Part shown: positions 46,535 through 59,635 of the stretch, one piece after another
Layout of the letters: each line of letters opens with the position of its first letter
Position numbering within the stretch: the first letter of the stretch is position 1
Assembly: GCF_008831285.2 (NCBI RefSeq)
Contig: NC_045141.1
Coordinates: 24,785,315-24,849,314, forward strand
DNA length: 64,000 bases
Direction: 5' to 3'
From: Nymphaea colorata
Taxonomy: Eukaryota; Streptophyta; Magnoliopsida; Nymphaeales; Nymphaeaceae
The notes under the pieces: generated by a model
Seen by the model: the letters and a program-made list of their open reading frames with translations, nothing else
What the model was told of the DNA's origin: nothing
Databases searched by the model: none
Position numbers and translations under genes: made by a program

Positions 46535-49437
46535 ATGGCTGATAACGAGCCCACAGAGAGGAGAGAATGCCTGATACCAGAGCGTGCCAAGCTGCACTTG
46601 GCCATGCTGGCCTTGCAGTTTGGCTACGCAGGCTTCCATGTTGTCTCCAGGGCTGCCCTCAACATGGGGGTCAGCAAAGTCGTCTTCCCTGTATACAGAA
46701 ACATCATAGCTCTAATCCTACTTGTTCCCTTCGCTTATTTTCTAGAAAAGTAAGTAGTCTCCAAGGTTCCCTCTCTTTAGTTTCTCTCTAGAAATATATC
46801 CTCTATTTCCTCAGCACCTTACAACGTCGCTGACAGTAACTTTTCTGCAGGAAGGAGAGACCAAAGATCACACCCTCATTCTTGATCCAGTTCTTCCTCC
46901 TAGCTCTCTGCGGGTAATAGATAAATAAACAAGATTCGAAAGCCAAGTTCTTCCTTAGTAAATGGATAGATAGGATTTGCTCCAATCTAGTCTCTGAAAA
47001 AAAAATATTGTTTCCAATGAAGAAATGAATACAGTACATATTTTGCTGTCTTACATATTTGCAGATAAGAGTGTTTTTTTGTCTTTTCCATCATTATTTT
47101 CTTGTCTACCGCATAAAGATAAACTTATCATGGGGTCAATCTCGGTGCAGGATAACTGCCAACCAAGGTTTCTACCTGTTGGGACTGGAACATACGTCCC
47201 CAACGTTTGCATCAGCCATTCAAAACTCAGTCCCAGCTATAACATTCCTCATGGCAGCACTACTAAGGCATCCATTAACTTCTCAGCCTATCTCTTTTTC
47301 CTTTTCAAATTTTTGCTTTCTAATTTATTCTAATTAGTTGTTTTTAACATACATGATTGCTCATAGGTTGGAAAAGGTTCATCTGAACAGGAAAGATGGG
47401 ATAGCTAAGGTGGCAGGAACTCTTCTCTGCGTTGGTGGTGCATCAATTATAACGCTTTACAAAGGACCAACCATTATAAGGCCATACCTGACCAACTCAG
47501 GCAACGAGTTCCTGTTGCAGCTAGGAAGCACCGGCGGCAAAAACTGGACGCTTGGTTGCCTCTTTCTTATTGGGCACTGTCTTTCTTGGTCCGGCTGGTT
47601 GGTGCTGCAGGCACCCGTCCTAAAGAGATACCCTGCAAGGCTCTCTGTTACCTCCTATACCTGTTTCTTTGGTGTTATTCAGTTTCTCATCATTGCAGCC
47701 TTCATAGAGAGAGACTCTCAAGCTTGGATTATACGCTCCGGCGGAGAACTGTTCACCATCTTATATGCGGTGAGAATATATGTTTCATGCTGTTCTATGC
47801 AAAGTACTGTTGTTTTTCTAAGCAGTCATCATAAATATATATATATAGCAGAGACGCTGTCAAAACTTAGACAAGTCTAACCATACAGATTATCTTAAGC
47901 AGGCTCTTGAAACATGTTACTTAGATGCTCCAGTAGGAATTTGGAAGGGCTCATGTTCCTATCGTCAAAAATTTTTCAATTTTTGTAGGTTATCGAACCA
48001 AGTAATCCGCTATAAATTCGCTGGTCTTCGAATGAAAGAGATCTCACCAAACATGGTTAGACCTTTCCAAACAACTTGAAAGATCCGAACAGCCAGCGAG
48101 TTAATCGATATGATCTTGGGCATGAAAATTGAACTCTTGATCAGGTTGCTCAGTTGTAAATTGAAGATGGTCTTTCTGTGTAGCGTGCTATCCGGTAAAC
48201 TTCTCTGCTTTTTGGCAGAGCAAAATTCTGCGTACTGATGGCAACAATACTTGTAGGAACGCATGACATGATTAACTTTACTTCTAGTTTTTCCAAGCAA
48301 GCATAGTTTTTGTACTGATAAGCTCGGCAGCGAAGTGACCAACTAGTTCCTTTCCAAGTTTTCATTTATCTTTGAAAAACAAGAGCCTTACTGGTAGATT
48401 AGGCAATTATTGAGTCTCCAACTAAACATACAACCAAGAATGTGGTGGCCCAGATAATTTAAGTTCAAGAACTCCAACACATGCACTTAGGTCCATTCTT
48501 TGATCGTAGGGACATTATACAAAAAAGTATGGGGAGTACTACATGTTACAGTTTCAGTTTTGACAGTACGTGTTCGTGCCTTCTTTTCACCATTAATTTG
48601 GGCCTGTCTGTGTCTGTGCTGGATGTATTGAAGGGCTTGGTGGCTTCTGGGATCGCCTTCGCTGTTCAGATTTGGTGCATAGACAGGGGTGGGCCCGTCT
48701 TCGTCGCAGTTTATCAACCAGTACAGACCCTAGTTGTCGCCATCATGGCGTCCGTCGCCCTGGGTGAACAATTTTATTTGGGAGGGTATCTCTCTCTCTC
48801 TCTCTAGATTTCTTTCTCTTTCTATATACATATATATGGCACAGAAACATGAAAACTGACATTTATGGTACTTATGTTTGTTCTTCTTATAATTAACCCC
48901 CAGATGTGCTTTTATCTTATAGATTTCTAGAAATCTAATTATTGGATTGCTTAGTTGCCATGTAAATGCAGTTTCTTTCTGGAAATTTATGTATTTTGAC
49001 TAAAAACTTCATTTCACTGTTAAATCAGAAAACATGGTTTAACTGATCTATTTTAAATGCATGCCAATAAGAGGGTGCATTAATGTTAACTGGGTTCATG
49101 ACAAATTGAACTGTTTCACAAATTTCTATCACAGTTAGAATAAAATATTAGATGATATAACATCATTTGAATTTCTTTTAAGCAATGGTTGAATATATAC
49201 TGCAGAATAATTGGAGCGGTGCTGATAATAAGTGGACTGTACCTTGTTCTGTGGGGTAAGAACGAGGAAAGAAGAAGGGCGATGGAAGTCTTGATAGTGG
49301 GCACTGACAGAAACGAGGGACAAGGCGCTCGCAGAAGGCTGGATTTAGATGCTGAAGGGCCCAAACAATCTTCCTCGTGCAGCTCTGCTCTCACCCAGCC
49401 GCTCCTACCACCTTCTTCCTTCACCGACAATGTTTAG
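46535..49437 (+). CDS. WAT1: WAT1 (WALLS ARE THIN1), vacuolar auxin/drug-metabolite transporter
   Basis: WAT1 is a tonoplast EamA-family transporter that exports auxin from the vacuole and is needed for fibre secondary walls. Six exons: 46535-46749, 46851-46913, 47151-47267, 47367-47769, 48634-48785 and 49206-49437, together 1182 nt (393 aa), in phase. It follows the Arabidopsis WAT1 protein nearly end to end: MADNEPTERR start, LQFGYAGFHVVSRAALNMGV, VYRNIIALILLVPFAYFLEK, ANQGFYLLGLEHTSPTFASA, SWSGWLVLQAPVLKRYPARL, WCIDRGGPVFVAVYQPVQTL and a C-terminal PLL ... TDNV tail. Two EamA repeats (about 20-150 and 195-335) supply ten membrane spans. The third intron (47268-47366) has a GC donor. Similarity over the hydrophilic tail supports WAT1 itself over the wider WAT1-related family. 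Confidence 0.95.
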
Positions 49438-50120
49438 GCCCTTCCTCATGGCGTATATATATATATCTATATATATATTGATATATAAGCATCTGGATGA
49501 TGCATGATCGAGCAATGAAAGATTCTAAAGAGAAGCCTGTATAGGTCATAGCAGTTGGTAGCTAGGGGTTGCACTAATTTTGCTTTCTCTTTCGCGTACA
49601 GAAAATGGGTCTTTTATTTCTTCTGGCGTGCGTTTCGATCCCGTTTGTGTATTTATTTCGAAATGATATTTCATGGAAGATGCCTCCTATATATCTTTTG
49701 CCTCTTTCTCTCTGTCAGATCGATCTCTCGCGACTCGGAATGGCACATTTAATATGGTTGTCAATGGCTGTTGGGCAGACGAAGAAATTTTAATAAGGGT
49801 AGATCATAATTGACGTAAAAATAATTTTTCAGATGACCCGCTTAACTACATTAAAACTTGACTAATGAATCATAATGCTCAAATTTTAATGTGGTAGAAG
49901 GATATCAAGTGGCCGCTAATTACGTTTCTTGAAGGAAAAGATGGTGAAAAAAGCACGGAAAACATCATGGCGATGACAGCTTTAATAAGCAGCGCGAAAA
50001 TTGTAAACAAATGACAGCCAAGTTCAATTTGTCCAGCCTTCAGTTTTCCTTCTTGTAACTAACTAAATTGGCAATCTAAGTCAGGATCATACTGTCATAG
50101 ACCATGCAGGTTCAGTGCCA

Positions 50121-50122
<2 letters not shown>

Positions 50123-50169
<47 letters not shown>
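50123..50169. repeat. Compound (CT)n(CA)n microsatellite
   Basis: About 16 CT units followed without a break by eight CA units. Probably polymorphic. Confidence 0.95.
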
Positions 50170-53039
50170 TGCAAGAGAAAGCCTAACTTAACTTTGGTGT
50201 TTGGCAAGATAAAGGAGGACACATCAGTGGCCAATGCCTTGGCTAGAAAGCAGGACAAATTTTGTCATGCATGACCCTTTTGCCAAACTCAGGGGACCAT
50301 GCTGATCAAGATGACTCAAAGCCTCGCTTGGGACCATTGATTGGGGATGGGCTGTTGGTCATTGTTGGCCCCCGGATCAACAGTACTGGCAGTGGGAGCA
50401 TGGGTCTGATGCTACACCAAAGTCTGTCTTTTCTAATTAAATAAACGGCTCAAGATTTTGTTTGCTTGGACATTGAAACTTCTGAATGCTCTGGATTAGA
50501 TGCCAACTGGGGGCATGACACCTGTACTGGTTATTCTGATGCCTCATTTAATCTTGAAAAGAACAACACACATGATGTATAGCTCATGTGAATTTCAGTA
50601 TTTGAACCTCATGAATCCTACTTTAGCCCCTGTTCAGACCATGACAAAGCTTGTATGAAACAACATGGAATATACAGTTCAGGCATGCAGCAGAATGGTA
50701 AAGTTGAGATTTGATCCAAAGTCTTGTCTTTACACTCACAGATTCTCTCATTTTACTAAAGTTTACCTGAACTATACTTATCAAGAAATATGTCTGTTAA
50801 CTGGCACAATATTTCAATAGCTACTTGTCTTTTCAAAGAAAATGTTTAAATTTTAACTCATGGCCTGTATGAGACCATTTTATTGTGCCTTAATGGCCTC
50901 TCTCTCTCTTTCTCTTATATATGTAACAAGGTGCATTAATATTCACAACGTGATATTCAGATTATCTTGAAGTCAGTGCTAGAGAGCTTCCTACTTAAAT
51001 TTTTGGTTGGAAAGAGATCTATCATGAGCTCAACAGTACTCAAATTGCCGCGTGGCTGGGCATACTGTTGTAAAGGTCTGGCCGTCTCTACTTGCCAATA
51101 AAAACTTAAACATAAAGGGAATGCATTGACCACCATCGATTGCGAAAAGCCGCTGCAATTTCAATTAGGAGGATGAAGGCACTCCCTTTTCCGCTGTTTT
51201 GCTTCCTTCGACTTTCTTCCAGCCATGGAAAGCAATGAAGATCCATATAATACGGAGCCAATGCATACTTCAAACACTCAATTATAAGAGCACATAGAGT
51301 GCCTCTGACCAAACATCACAAAAAAGGAGAGATTGCACTGTGGAAAATACGTTTTGGTGATTAACAAAGATTGCTGTCCACAACAGTAGTAACTCATGCA
51401 GAAGAATCCAATTCCTTCATAAAAGTGATATACATGTGATGAGGTACAATTTACTGGATGTTGGTGGTCGTTGGTCTGCTCAATTCCACCCCAACCTTTT
51501 CTCCTCCTCCTCTCGCCATCCACCTAGCATCTCTCAGCATCCTCCTAGCAGCTAAGAGAGGATGCTTTAATTGCTGTCTCTCGAGAGAATGTTCTAGTCT
51601 TGGTTCTTCCCTATCTGAACTTTCTTAGTGCTAGTTTCCTGGTAAAAAAATTATGTGGGGTCACTACTGTTTCTGTTAATTATGAGAAGGCCACTTGGGG
51701 AACCAGAATCATCACCAGAATTGGACAATGCCCATGCTAGAAAGCAAAATGGGTGGTGAAGATAAGTTGGCTAGAGGCACTGCAGTTGAAATTGTCTTTT
51801 CTTAGTGCATGTTTCCTTCCAAGTACCCTTTGGACCTTTAAGCAATTGACAAACCCAAGCCTTCCAAATTTTGTTTGACAACTTTCTTCCTAACATTTAC
51901 AGTTGAAAAAGGCACATTTATCTTTTTTTTGTTCCAAATATAATTACTTGTATATCATTTTATTCAGGTCCTTTTTTCCTTTTTTCTGATGAGGCTGCAT
52001 GGCAGAAGAAAAAAAGGTTTATTGTCAACATTGAACCCCATGAAACTAATTTTGAATGCTTAAGTGAAAGGTAGAGATAAACTTGCCACAAGCTACAAGG
52101 CCAATAGCATATAAACAAGTTCCGTTTGCAACAGTTTATTTGCAATGAGATTTTAATTAAAGGAATCACTTGGGCTACTCAAGATTCAATCATGTTGATG
52201 GTCACCAACTGGATGGTTTTTAACACCTATGCTTCCAACTAAAGCAGCTGAGATATTAAAGTTTGAACGAACTTCTGCTAATTTAAAGGTCTTAGTCCAA
52301 CTGCTCTTTGCAGCGTAGATGAAAACTCGGTAAAACAAAAGTTAAAAGGCTAGTAATAGTTTCATCCATTTTCAAATTGAAAAAGGTTCATGGTGCGGTT
52401 TTTGATGGCTTAGTTTATGGGTATCTCATCTATGTAAGTCTGTTCTGTCCTCACAAAAGTAAATACGGAGACAATTTTTAAAAGATCGAATGACCAGAAA
52501 AGATAGAAAAGGAACTCCAGCATGCATTTCTACATCACCACAATGGCATTATCTTTTAAGAAATTTCAGTAATTGAAGTAAAACAGATGACAGAAAATGT
52601 ATCAGGGGTTCCCCTTAATATAATTAAAATGTCTTATTTTTTCTCACTTAAATTGAATATGCCATTTGACCGACCACGCTGTTTAATAAGAATGGTTTAA
52701 TATTGCATAATATTAGAATGTTAATGTAGACGTTGTCAAGTTAAAATTTCACATCAAGTCTCAACCTTGTCATTTTGATGAAATTTTTTTTTCCATGGTG
52801 TTATTCTCATAAAACCTGGTGACAGGACTTACCCGCATCATCCAAAACATTTGAAAATTAAGTAAGAACATGTTAATTTGTAAAATAACTTATATATGTG
52901 TATGTGAGTGGGCTTGCATGCGAATATGTGTGCGCGCGAGAGAAATCTTGAAAGCAGTAAAATCTTGAATCCAAATCCCAAATTCCTGCACAGTGGATAG
53001 GATGGGTAAGTTTGAGATTTTGCATGTCTCTCATTGTTC

Positions 53040-53082
53040 TTGGAGTCTCGAGTCTTGACGGTTGGAGTCTCGAATCTTGACG
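53040..53082. repeat. 22-bp tandem duplication
   Basis: TTGGAGTCTCGAGTCTTGAC and TTGGAGTCTCGAATCTTGAC occur 22 bp apart upstream of the putative 5'-UTR exon, differing at one base. Confidence 0.8.
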
Positions 53083-53279
53083 AATTGATGGTAGATGAGC
53101 TCGGCCTTGTTCCCCTTCCCCACCCTGCGCTCTTCTCTCTGGTCTTCAAACCCCCTGGCCCTTGTGTTGATGGGGACCTGAATCGGAGCAACCGGCATTC
53201 TTCAGCGTGATCCGGTAGCCTTCGGTGAGGAAAGATAACCACGCTATTCTATTCGTCCCAACTCCTCATCTTCTACCCA

Positions 53280-55370
53280 TCTCATAGAGAGAGTGGTTTT
53301 GCGTTCTCGGGCTCTTCAATTTTTTCCAGCACGGTGAGAATCTACGATCCATCGCGGGATTTCTTCCCAATTGGTTGTTTTCTTTTATTCTTCCCTTATT
53401 TTCCCCATATTTTGTGGTTTTGGTTTCTCTATCCTCTGATTTCAATTGGGAGCAATTGGTAACCAAGTTTAGAGAGTTACTTACTGTAATTTTGTTCTTC
53501 TGGCGCTCCCGATTGTTGGTATAAGAATTCTTAATGGCGACTGCTAATAAGAGCTGAGGCTGATATGCATGTGCAGACAATTCGATATATGTTGCTAGAC
53601 TTAAGTCTTCTTTGTTTCTCTATCTTAGATGGAATCATCAGCATGGATCGGTCGATTGCTCGCTGATTCGGTTACAGTGTGAAAATTCACTTACTTGGAC
53701 AATGCTATTGTATCTTCATAAAGTTGCAAAATTCAACACATTGGTGATTAGTGGGTTCAGGATTGAATGAATTGCCAGAACTTCAATTGGTTAACTGCTT
53801 TGCACATATGAATATGGTTGGTGTTCGACTTTGAAGATTAAAGTCCTGGTGCTGCAGAAATTGATGCTTGTTGAATGCCGATTTTTTAAGCTGTTTGGCC
53901 GTGTACTCCTCTGGTTTGTGGAAAGAATATGTGCCTCATATAAAGGATCCGCGCAAATGTGATCTTTTAACTCTCTTAAGTGCCACGATTTTCTCTATGT
54001 CAATCTTTGCTTTAATTTATTAAGTACGACCATGACCACACATAGGTATTAAGTACCACCATGACCGCATACAAGTTCCTCTCATCCGAAAGTTGCGTTA
54101 ATTGTACATGGTTGTTCCCGGTTACTGACTAAGCTAACTTTGTTGTTCAATAATCAAACGAGGTTCGACCTTCAATTGCCAAAATATCTACAAGTTGAGG
54201 GTTGGTCGATACCTGCTTGGAACTCGGAACTTTGATATCGCAATTCATGCATTTAGCTGTCCTTTTCACTAAAATGGAAGTAATAATTTGTCCTTGGACC
54301 TTGGTCCATAAATTGCTCAGCAAATTAAGCGTTGCATTGAAGAAAATGAGAGTTGGGACTGAAGATTTGAGTTAAATTCAGAAAGTGAGATCTTTAAATG
54401 TGCACAAGTTTTTTGTATGCTTACTGAATTTTTCTGATAAATTTAATATTCTAATTGGGATGGTTAGTTTTCTTATTGTATGTCCGTTGAATCACACAAG
54501 TTAGTGTTCTTGGGGGATGTCCGAAGTTGGTTTCACTCAAGATTTTTTTTTTTCAAAAGATACTGCATTTCATGTTGAGCAACTGATTGTCATCGGTCAT
54601 TGTTGGGAACAACAGATACCGTTTGTGGGTTTTAAACAGTAAGTTTTTCTCATGTCGAGCATAATACAGCTTTTTTTTCTTTTCTTTTCTTTTTTTGAGA
54701 AAATCTTGGCAAATATATAAAAAAAAGGAAAATTCTACAATAAAATGCAAAAATGCGAAATTAAACATGCAGTAATAGAAAATGTGAAAAAAACAACAAC
54801 AAATGTGAAAAAAAGTGTGATTTTTCATTCTTTTCGAGTTTTTTTTTCGTTTTATCGTTTTTTCAAGAAGGCAGGTCGTTTTGCAGTTTTATATGACAGG
54901 CCTATTTCCGAAGTATAAAGTGGGTTCTTTTCGAAAAACATGTTTTCTGTGACTATGATCGGGAAGCAATTTTCTATACTTTCAAATGAAACAAAAGACC
55001 TGCCCTGGCCTTAAAATTGTAACAAATATTTCAGTTTCCATTTTCTGTCACTTGTTGATTTGAAATTTTGAATTTGTTCTATCTGGTCTAAGGATCAGGT
55101 GAGTGTATAGCTTTCAGTCTGTTGAACTTCCAATTTTTTGTTATAAGTGATGCAGTAGCACTAAAAGAAAAGGACCAAGAAATGGACGGCATAGTGGTGA
55201 TTAGTGTTGATTAGTGTGCATATCCACTTGACAGGTTTGGCAACATCTGTTCTGCAAAATCAGCATCTGTGTTGTTTTCCACTTTAGGGTCTTACTTGAA
55301 TATATGTTACTTTATTCAGTGTTGTTGATAAACTAGAGTTGCATTGTATTAACACGTGCCCTGTTGACGG
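53280..55370 (+). other. Probable 5'-UTR exon and leader intron of the Myb/SANT-like gene
   Basis: An untranslated segment ending TTCCAGCACG is followed by GTGAGAATC at about 53334, a good plant donor, then about 1.9 kb of T-rich intron-like sequence. A fitting acceptor is TTGACAG at about 55228-55234, some 135 nt before the start codon. The inference rests on splice-site quality and composition only. Confidence 0.4.
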
Positions 55371-56418
55371 ATGTTCCAGAAAATGTCTATGTATCCTCGT
55401 GTATCCCAAGATTCGGATAGAGCTGATTGGACAACTGCTCGTAGCCAATTTCTTGTTGAACAGTTAATTGAACAGCTGGTTTATGGAAACAAAAATGATT
55501 CTGGATTTACAAAAGAGGCGTGGAAATTGGTCTGTGCCTCTTTTAATAGAAAATTCAATTTGAATTATACCACTACTCAAGTGAAAAGTCACTTCAAAAT
55601 ATTAAGAAAACAGTATGAACTTGTGAAACTTCTTCGCAATCAAAGTGGATTTGGTTGGGATGATGTATATAAGGTGGTAACTGCTGATGAAGATGTGTGG
55701 GAGCGATATATTGCTGTAAGTTCATGGTTCTGCAGTATGCATTTTCTTCTTTCAAGCAATGATATATTTAGTGAATACTTTACATGTTCTACTGCACAGG
55801 TCAATTCTGATGCAAAAAACTACAGGAACAAATGTTTCCCCCTCTTTGATCAATGTGCAACACTCTTTGATGGTAACCAACCTGCTCTTTTCTTGACATT
55901 CTCATTGCTCTTCACTTAAGAAACGGCTTAATGATATTATGAACACATTAGCAGGTAAAAAAATTGGACATGAAACACTATCAATCGTTCGCAATGAAGA
56001 AGCTGCTACTAGATCCAGCAATATGAGTGAAGACAATGAAGAAGATGAAGCAAGTTATGGAATCGCAATAACGCCTCAGATCCCAGTGCAACATAAGCGT
56101 CGAAGTGTCACATTGTCTAGTCGACGAGAGAGAAGAATGAAGCAATCTCCTGAGCTAAGAATGCCAGTAGCTGTAGAAAACATTGTTCCATTTGATTATT
56201 CCTCTGATAGTCGAACAGTGCAAAAGTCCACTGCAGCAGCTGAACCATCTGTGAGAGATTGCTTGGAAGAGCTTCAGCGTTTGCCTGGTGTAGATCGAAA
56301 AGATAAAGCGAAGGCAACAAAAATTTTTAGAGACCCTTTTAATCGGGTTGCATTCATGACATATGATGAAGATCTTCGTCGTGAGTGGTTGCTTAATGAA
56401 CTTGAAACTATGGATTAA
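55371..56418 (+). CDS. Myb/SANT-like DNA-binding protein (LIMYB-like)
   Basis: Belongs to the plant Myb/SANT-like family (Myb_DNA-bind_3) that includes L10-interacting MYB domain protein, and is related to the DNA-binding partner of Harbinger transposons. Three exons: 55371-55715, 55800-55872 and 55955-56418, together 882 nt (293 aa), in phase. Residues about 18-113 form the trihelix-like domain, with WTTARSQFLVEQLIEQL, GFTKEAWKLVCASFNRKFN, TQVKSHFKILRKQYE and GFGWDDVYKVVTADEDVWERY. The middle is acidic then basic (SSRRERRMKQ, a possible nuclear signal). The C-terminus (LEELQRLPGV ... DPFNRVAFMTYDEDLRREWL) is the family's usual tail. A second in-frame ATG lies four codons downstream, so the exact start is uncertain. 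Targets are unknown. Confidence 0.88.
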
Positions 56419-57884
56419 TCTTTTAATTTTGGTGAATGCCTATTATACAAAATACGCATCTGTTCAGGCTACTGTTGTGCTTACAACAGTGGATGTTCTC
56501 CTGTAAAGAGCTTTACTTTCCTGCATATTTTATTAGCTTTCGATCTATATTTGGTCTTAACTTTAGTGTAATGCTACCATCTTTTCAATCGCTCATGGTA
56601 AGCTTGGCATTAGCGAATCGGCATGACAGCCTAAGAGCCAGATGTTTTGTATCACTCTCGTGCCTCCATCTGTTCTCCACTTTCATATTTCAATCATAAG
56701 TGCAAGAATTCAAGGAATTCCATTTGCAATCTTCTGCATAATGTTTTATGATTTTCCGGGTTCTTTCTCAATTTACTTGTGAAATGCCTGGGTAGGTTCT
56801 CTGCTAGGTTGGATATATACATTTGTACAGATCTTTATTTAATGCCATTTTAATAAAGGGTAGGGAGGCCTATCTCCCTGTGAGTTTGCATCGGAATTTA
56901 CTTGTGTCATTGTGTGGATCATGGCATCATCCTTAATATCATTTTGATCTTCTAATGCCAGACCTAGCTTGTACTTCATCTGAAAGCAACATTCACGCCG
57001 TGGTGGATACTAACTGCACGGAGAAGAAAAAAAGAATCAATATATTAATCAATTCCATGAAAAATCTTCAGATCAAGGAATAATTCGGCTTGTTGCCTCT
57101 CGTTTTCTTCACCTTAGTTTGCACGTTGTTGCATTATTTACCAGATTTTTATGGAATCGCAGCTGAACATTTTCTTTTATGGTCAACCATTTGGTATCGA
57201 GGATTTCGGTTCGAGTCTTACTGTTGTCCTGATTCTTCGCTTTTGCTTGTTTCTGATCTCCTCCTTTCTTTAGTTCGACCTTCCTGTATTTTCTCCGTTT
57301 CCACGTTTCTACCTTTCCCATTTTCAATTCAAGCTCCACCTTTTGTTTTTTTTTTTTTCTCTCTCCCTTCTTGCTTTTCTCTTTCTATTTTCATGAAGAC
57401 GATACACATGGAAGTGGGATTGATTCGGATGAGCAAGTCGAGAGGATTTTGTTGATTTGGGTTTTACATGTTATATCACCAAATCAACAAACAGTTAAGC
57501 GCTTGCGATACCGTGCAGGAGGCCAAGTTAATAAGAATCCATGCCCGAGCCACTGTGATCTGCTCTTGGCTGGGTTCCGAAACTTAATTTTGAGCAAAAT
57601 ATGAGGGCTTCGTCTATAACAACTTTCTCATCCATAATTTTTATGGATACTTGTTTATCTGCACAGATAAGGCTTAGCACGACCGTTAGGTGGCAAGGCA
57701 ACTAACATACATACAAGGGTTCAAGATTCAGATTTCATGGTCATTGTCATGTTTCAGTACATTACTTCCTTAAGCTATCGGCATGTAAAATGCTCAAATT
57801 GAATAGTGTACTATAGATCTACTTAAATGCAAAATGCAAAGCAACTGAATTCTTTAAAGACATACAGGTATGGCTTTAGTGGCT

Positions 57885-57968
57885 TTAGGGGTTTTACGAC
57901 CAAGATAGTTTTTTAGGGGTTTTAGGACGAAGATAGTTTTTTAGGGGTTTTACTCCGAAGATAGTTTC
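57885..57968. repeat. 28-bp tandem repeat, three copies
   Basis: A unit close to TTTAGGGGTTTTACGACCAA followed by GATAGTTT occurs three times with a 28-bp period. The copies vary at the CGACC/GGACG/CTCCG position. Confidence 0.9.
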
Positions 57969-58214
57969 CTATAAAAACATTAAAAAGGATGGGCTTGTCA
58001 TACCAAAGTCTCCTCCCTTGGAGGTTTTTTTTTGTTGCACCAAAGTCTCAAAGGAGAAGACTTACCTACACTTGTTTAGCTGTCACACACATACAGTTTT
58101 CCCCAGAGATCGAGGTTAAGGCCTTTGAAACCTTGGATCAGGCAAATGTTAACAGACCTTTGTCCCTTAAGGCTGTAAAATAAATAAATATTATTCAAAT
58201 TAATTTGCTTTTAA

Positions 58215-58286
58215 AATCCATCATGTTAACTTATTACTTCAGCTTCCGCACAGCAATCCATCATGTTAACTTATTACTTCAGCTTC
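58215..58286. repeat. 32-bp direct repeat, 8-bp spacer
   Basis: AATCCATCATGTTAACTTAT followed by TACTTCAGCTTC is present at 58215-58246 and 58255-58286 without a mismatch, giving a 40-bp period. A recent local duplication. Confidence 0.9.
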
Positions 58287-59635
58287 AGCCCATCGCACCA
58301 ACACAACCTCCGGCCCCTTAGATACATGGGTCCTAGACTCCTAGTGTTGGCTAATCAGAAGCCGAGAGGGACACTGGAAAAATTTTCTTTCGTATAATAC
58401 AGGTAAGGATCCTGAGGGGACAAACCCAAACGGCAGTGTATAAGTTAAGGCCCTTCAATGACCTCAAAGTTGCAGTATGAACTCGTTACTGTACCTGCAA
58501 AGCAGAGAAAGTTCATCAGCAAATAAAGAAAATTAATTCATCATAACTGGAAACATAACCTTACTGTAAAGTTACCACAAGCTTAATTCTTCCACTCATA
58601 ATTTTCGAAGAGTTCCACCTCTAGCATCAAAGCCAAAGCAATCTGTAGATACAAGGAGATACTGAGGTCTGAACTTAAACACGAACACAGAGACACGCAA
58701 TGATGTAGCATGGGAAGTGGACACGCCAATGGCCGATTCTTTCTCGCCACTGGTTATAGCATTTATTTGAATAGCTCATAAGTGCAATTTTGGAGTTGTA
58801 CTTCTGCAAGTGGAAACTAAATGCCTTTGTTTTTTATTAACAATTTGAGTAAGCTTTGAATAAGTGCTTCTTTCATTACATTCTCCTGCCATTACTTCCA
58901 CAGTTTGAAAGGACAGTTCGATAGATTGATGAATAAATAACTATTCCATTTGCACAAATTATCTTTTTTTCCCTTTTATTGATCTGGGAAAAATAGATCC
59001 TTTGGTTTATGAAGAGAAAATTCTGATGTTCCTTTTTTGCTGGGTGAATCAGGTTCATATTTACCAAAGGCTTCTTATTTGGCCCCTACAGATGGCATAT
59101 TGTTCCCCGTCTACAAGTCATATTTTGTCTCAGTAAGCATCAAAACTTGTATTCGAGAAATCAAAGTTCAAGAATCATCACACTTGCCGCCAAGAAAATA
59201 ATTCAAAGCTTTCATTTTTATCGTCCGTGAATCAGGTGGTGTCTCGTGTCCCTTGTCATGTCATCTTGTAACAGCCCGATACGACTGGCCGATGCACACT
59301 GACATTAACGCTGGTAAAGAAAGAGCCATGATAGGTGTTGAAATGAAGACTAACTCAACTTATACATAACTCACATATATGTATACACACACACCAAATT
59401 AATATCATTCAACAACATCATCCAAAGCCTTGGTCCGTTTACTCCATGCAGCAGATGCGGACGCAGACTTAAAGTCGTATAGACAATACATCACAGACCA
59501 TGCCTTCTTTTTCCGAAAGATGGTTCCGAAACCCCAAGAGAGCAGTGCCAGTAACCAGTTCTTGTAACTTTCCTATATGTATATGTACACTAACTGAAGG
59601 ATTAAGAGAAAAGGCAGCCTGAAGCAGAGGAATGT

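Larger units (their letters stand above)
49438..55370. other. Intergenic and upstream region of the Myb/SANT-like gene
   Basis: The left part is the WAT1 3' UTR with a TA-rich tract (about 49451-49485). A CT then CA compound microsatellite lies at 50123-50169. From about 53200 the sequence looks like a promoter plus 5'-UTR exon of the downstream gene, with a GTGAGA donor at about 53334 (see separate entry). Short unrecognised frames occur throughout; no gene is called. Confidence 0.45.
56419..59635. other. Intergenic between convergent Myb/SANT-like and CBS genes
   Basis: Holds the 3' UTRs of both convergent genes, a 28-bp repeat present about three times (57885-57968) and a 31-bp direct repeat (58215-58286). 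A 121-codon open frame at 57090-57455 (+) is Phe/Leu-rich with no recognised family. No gene is called. Confidence 0.5.

Noticed and set aside
54640-54860. AT-rich stretch resembling the hAT-like MITE
   Set aside because: Only short A/T-rich words match and their order is not kept, so it cannot be told apart from low complexity.
57090-57455. 121-codon Phe/Leu-rich open frame
   Set aside because: It is T-rich spacer sequence that yields a hydrophobic product by composition, with no domain or splice partners.
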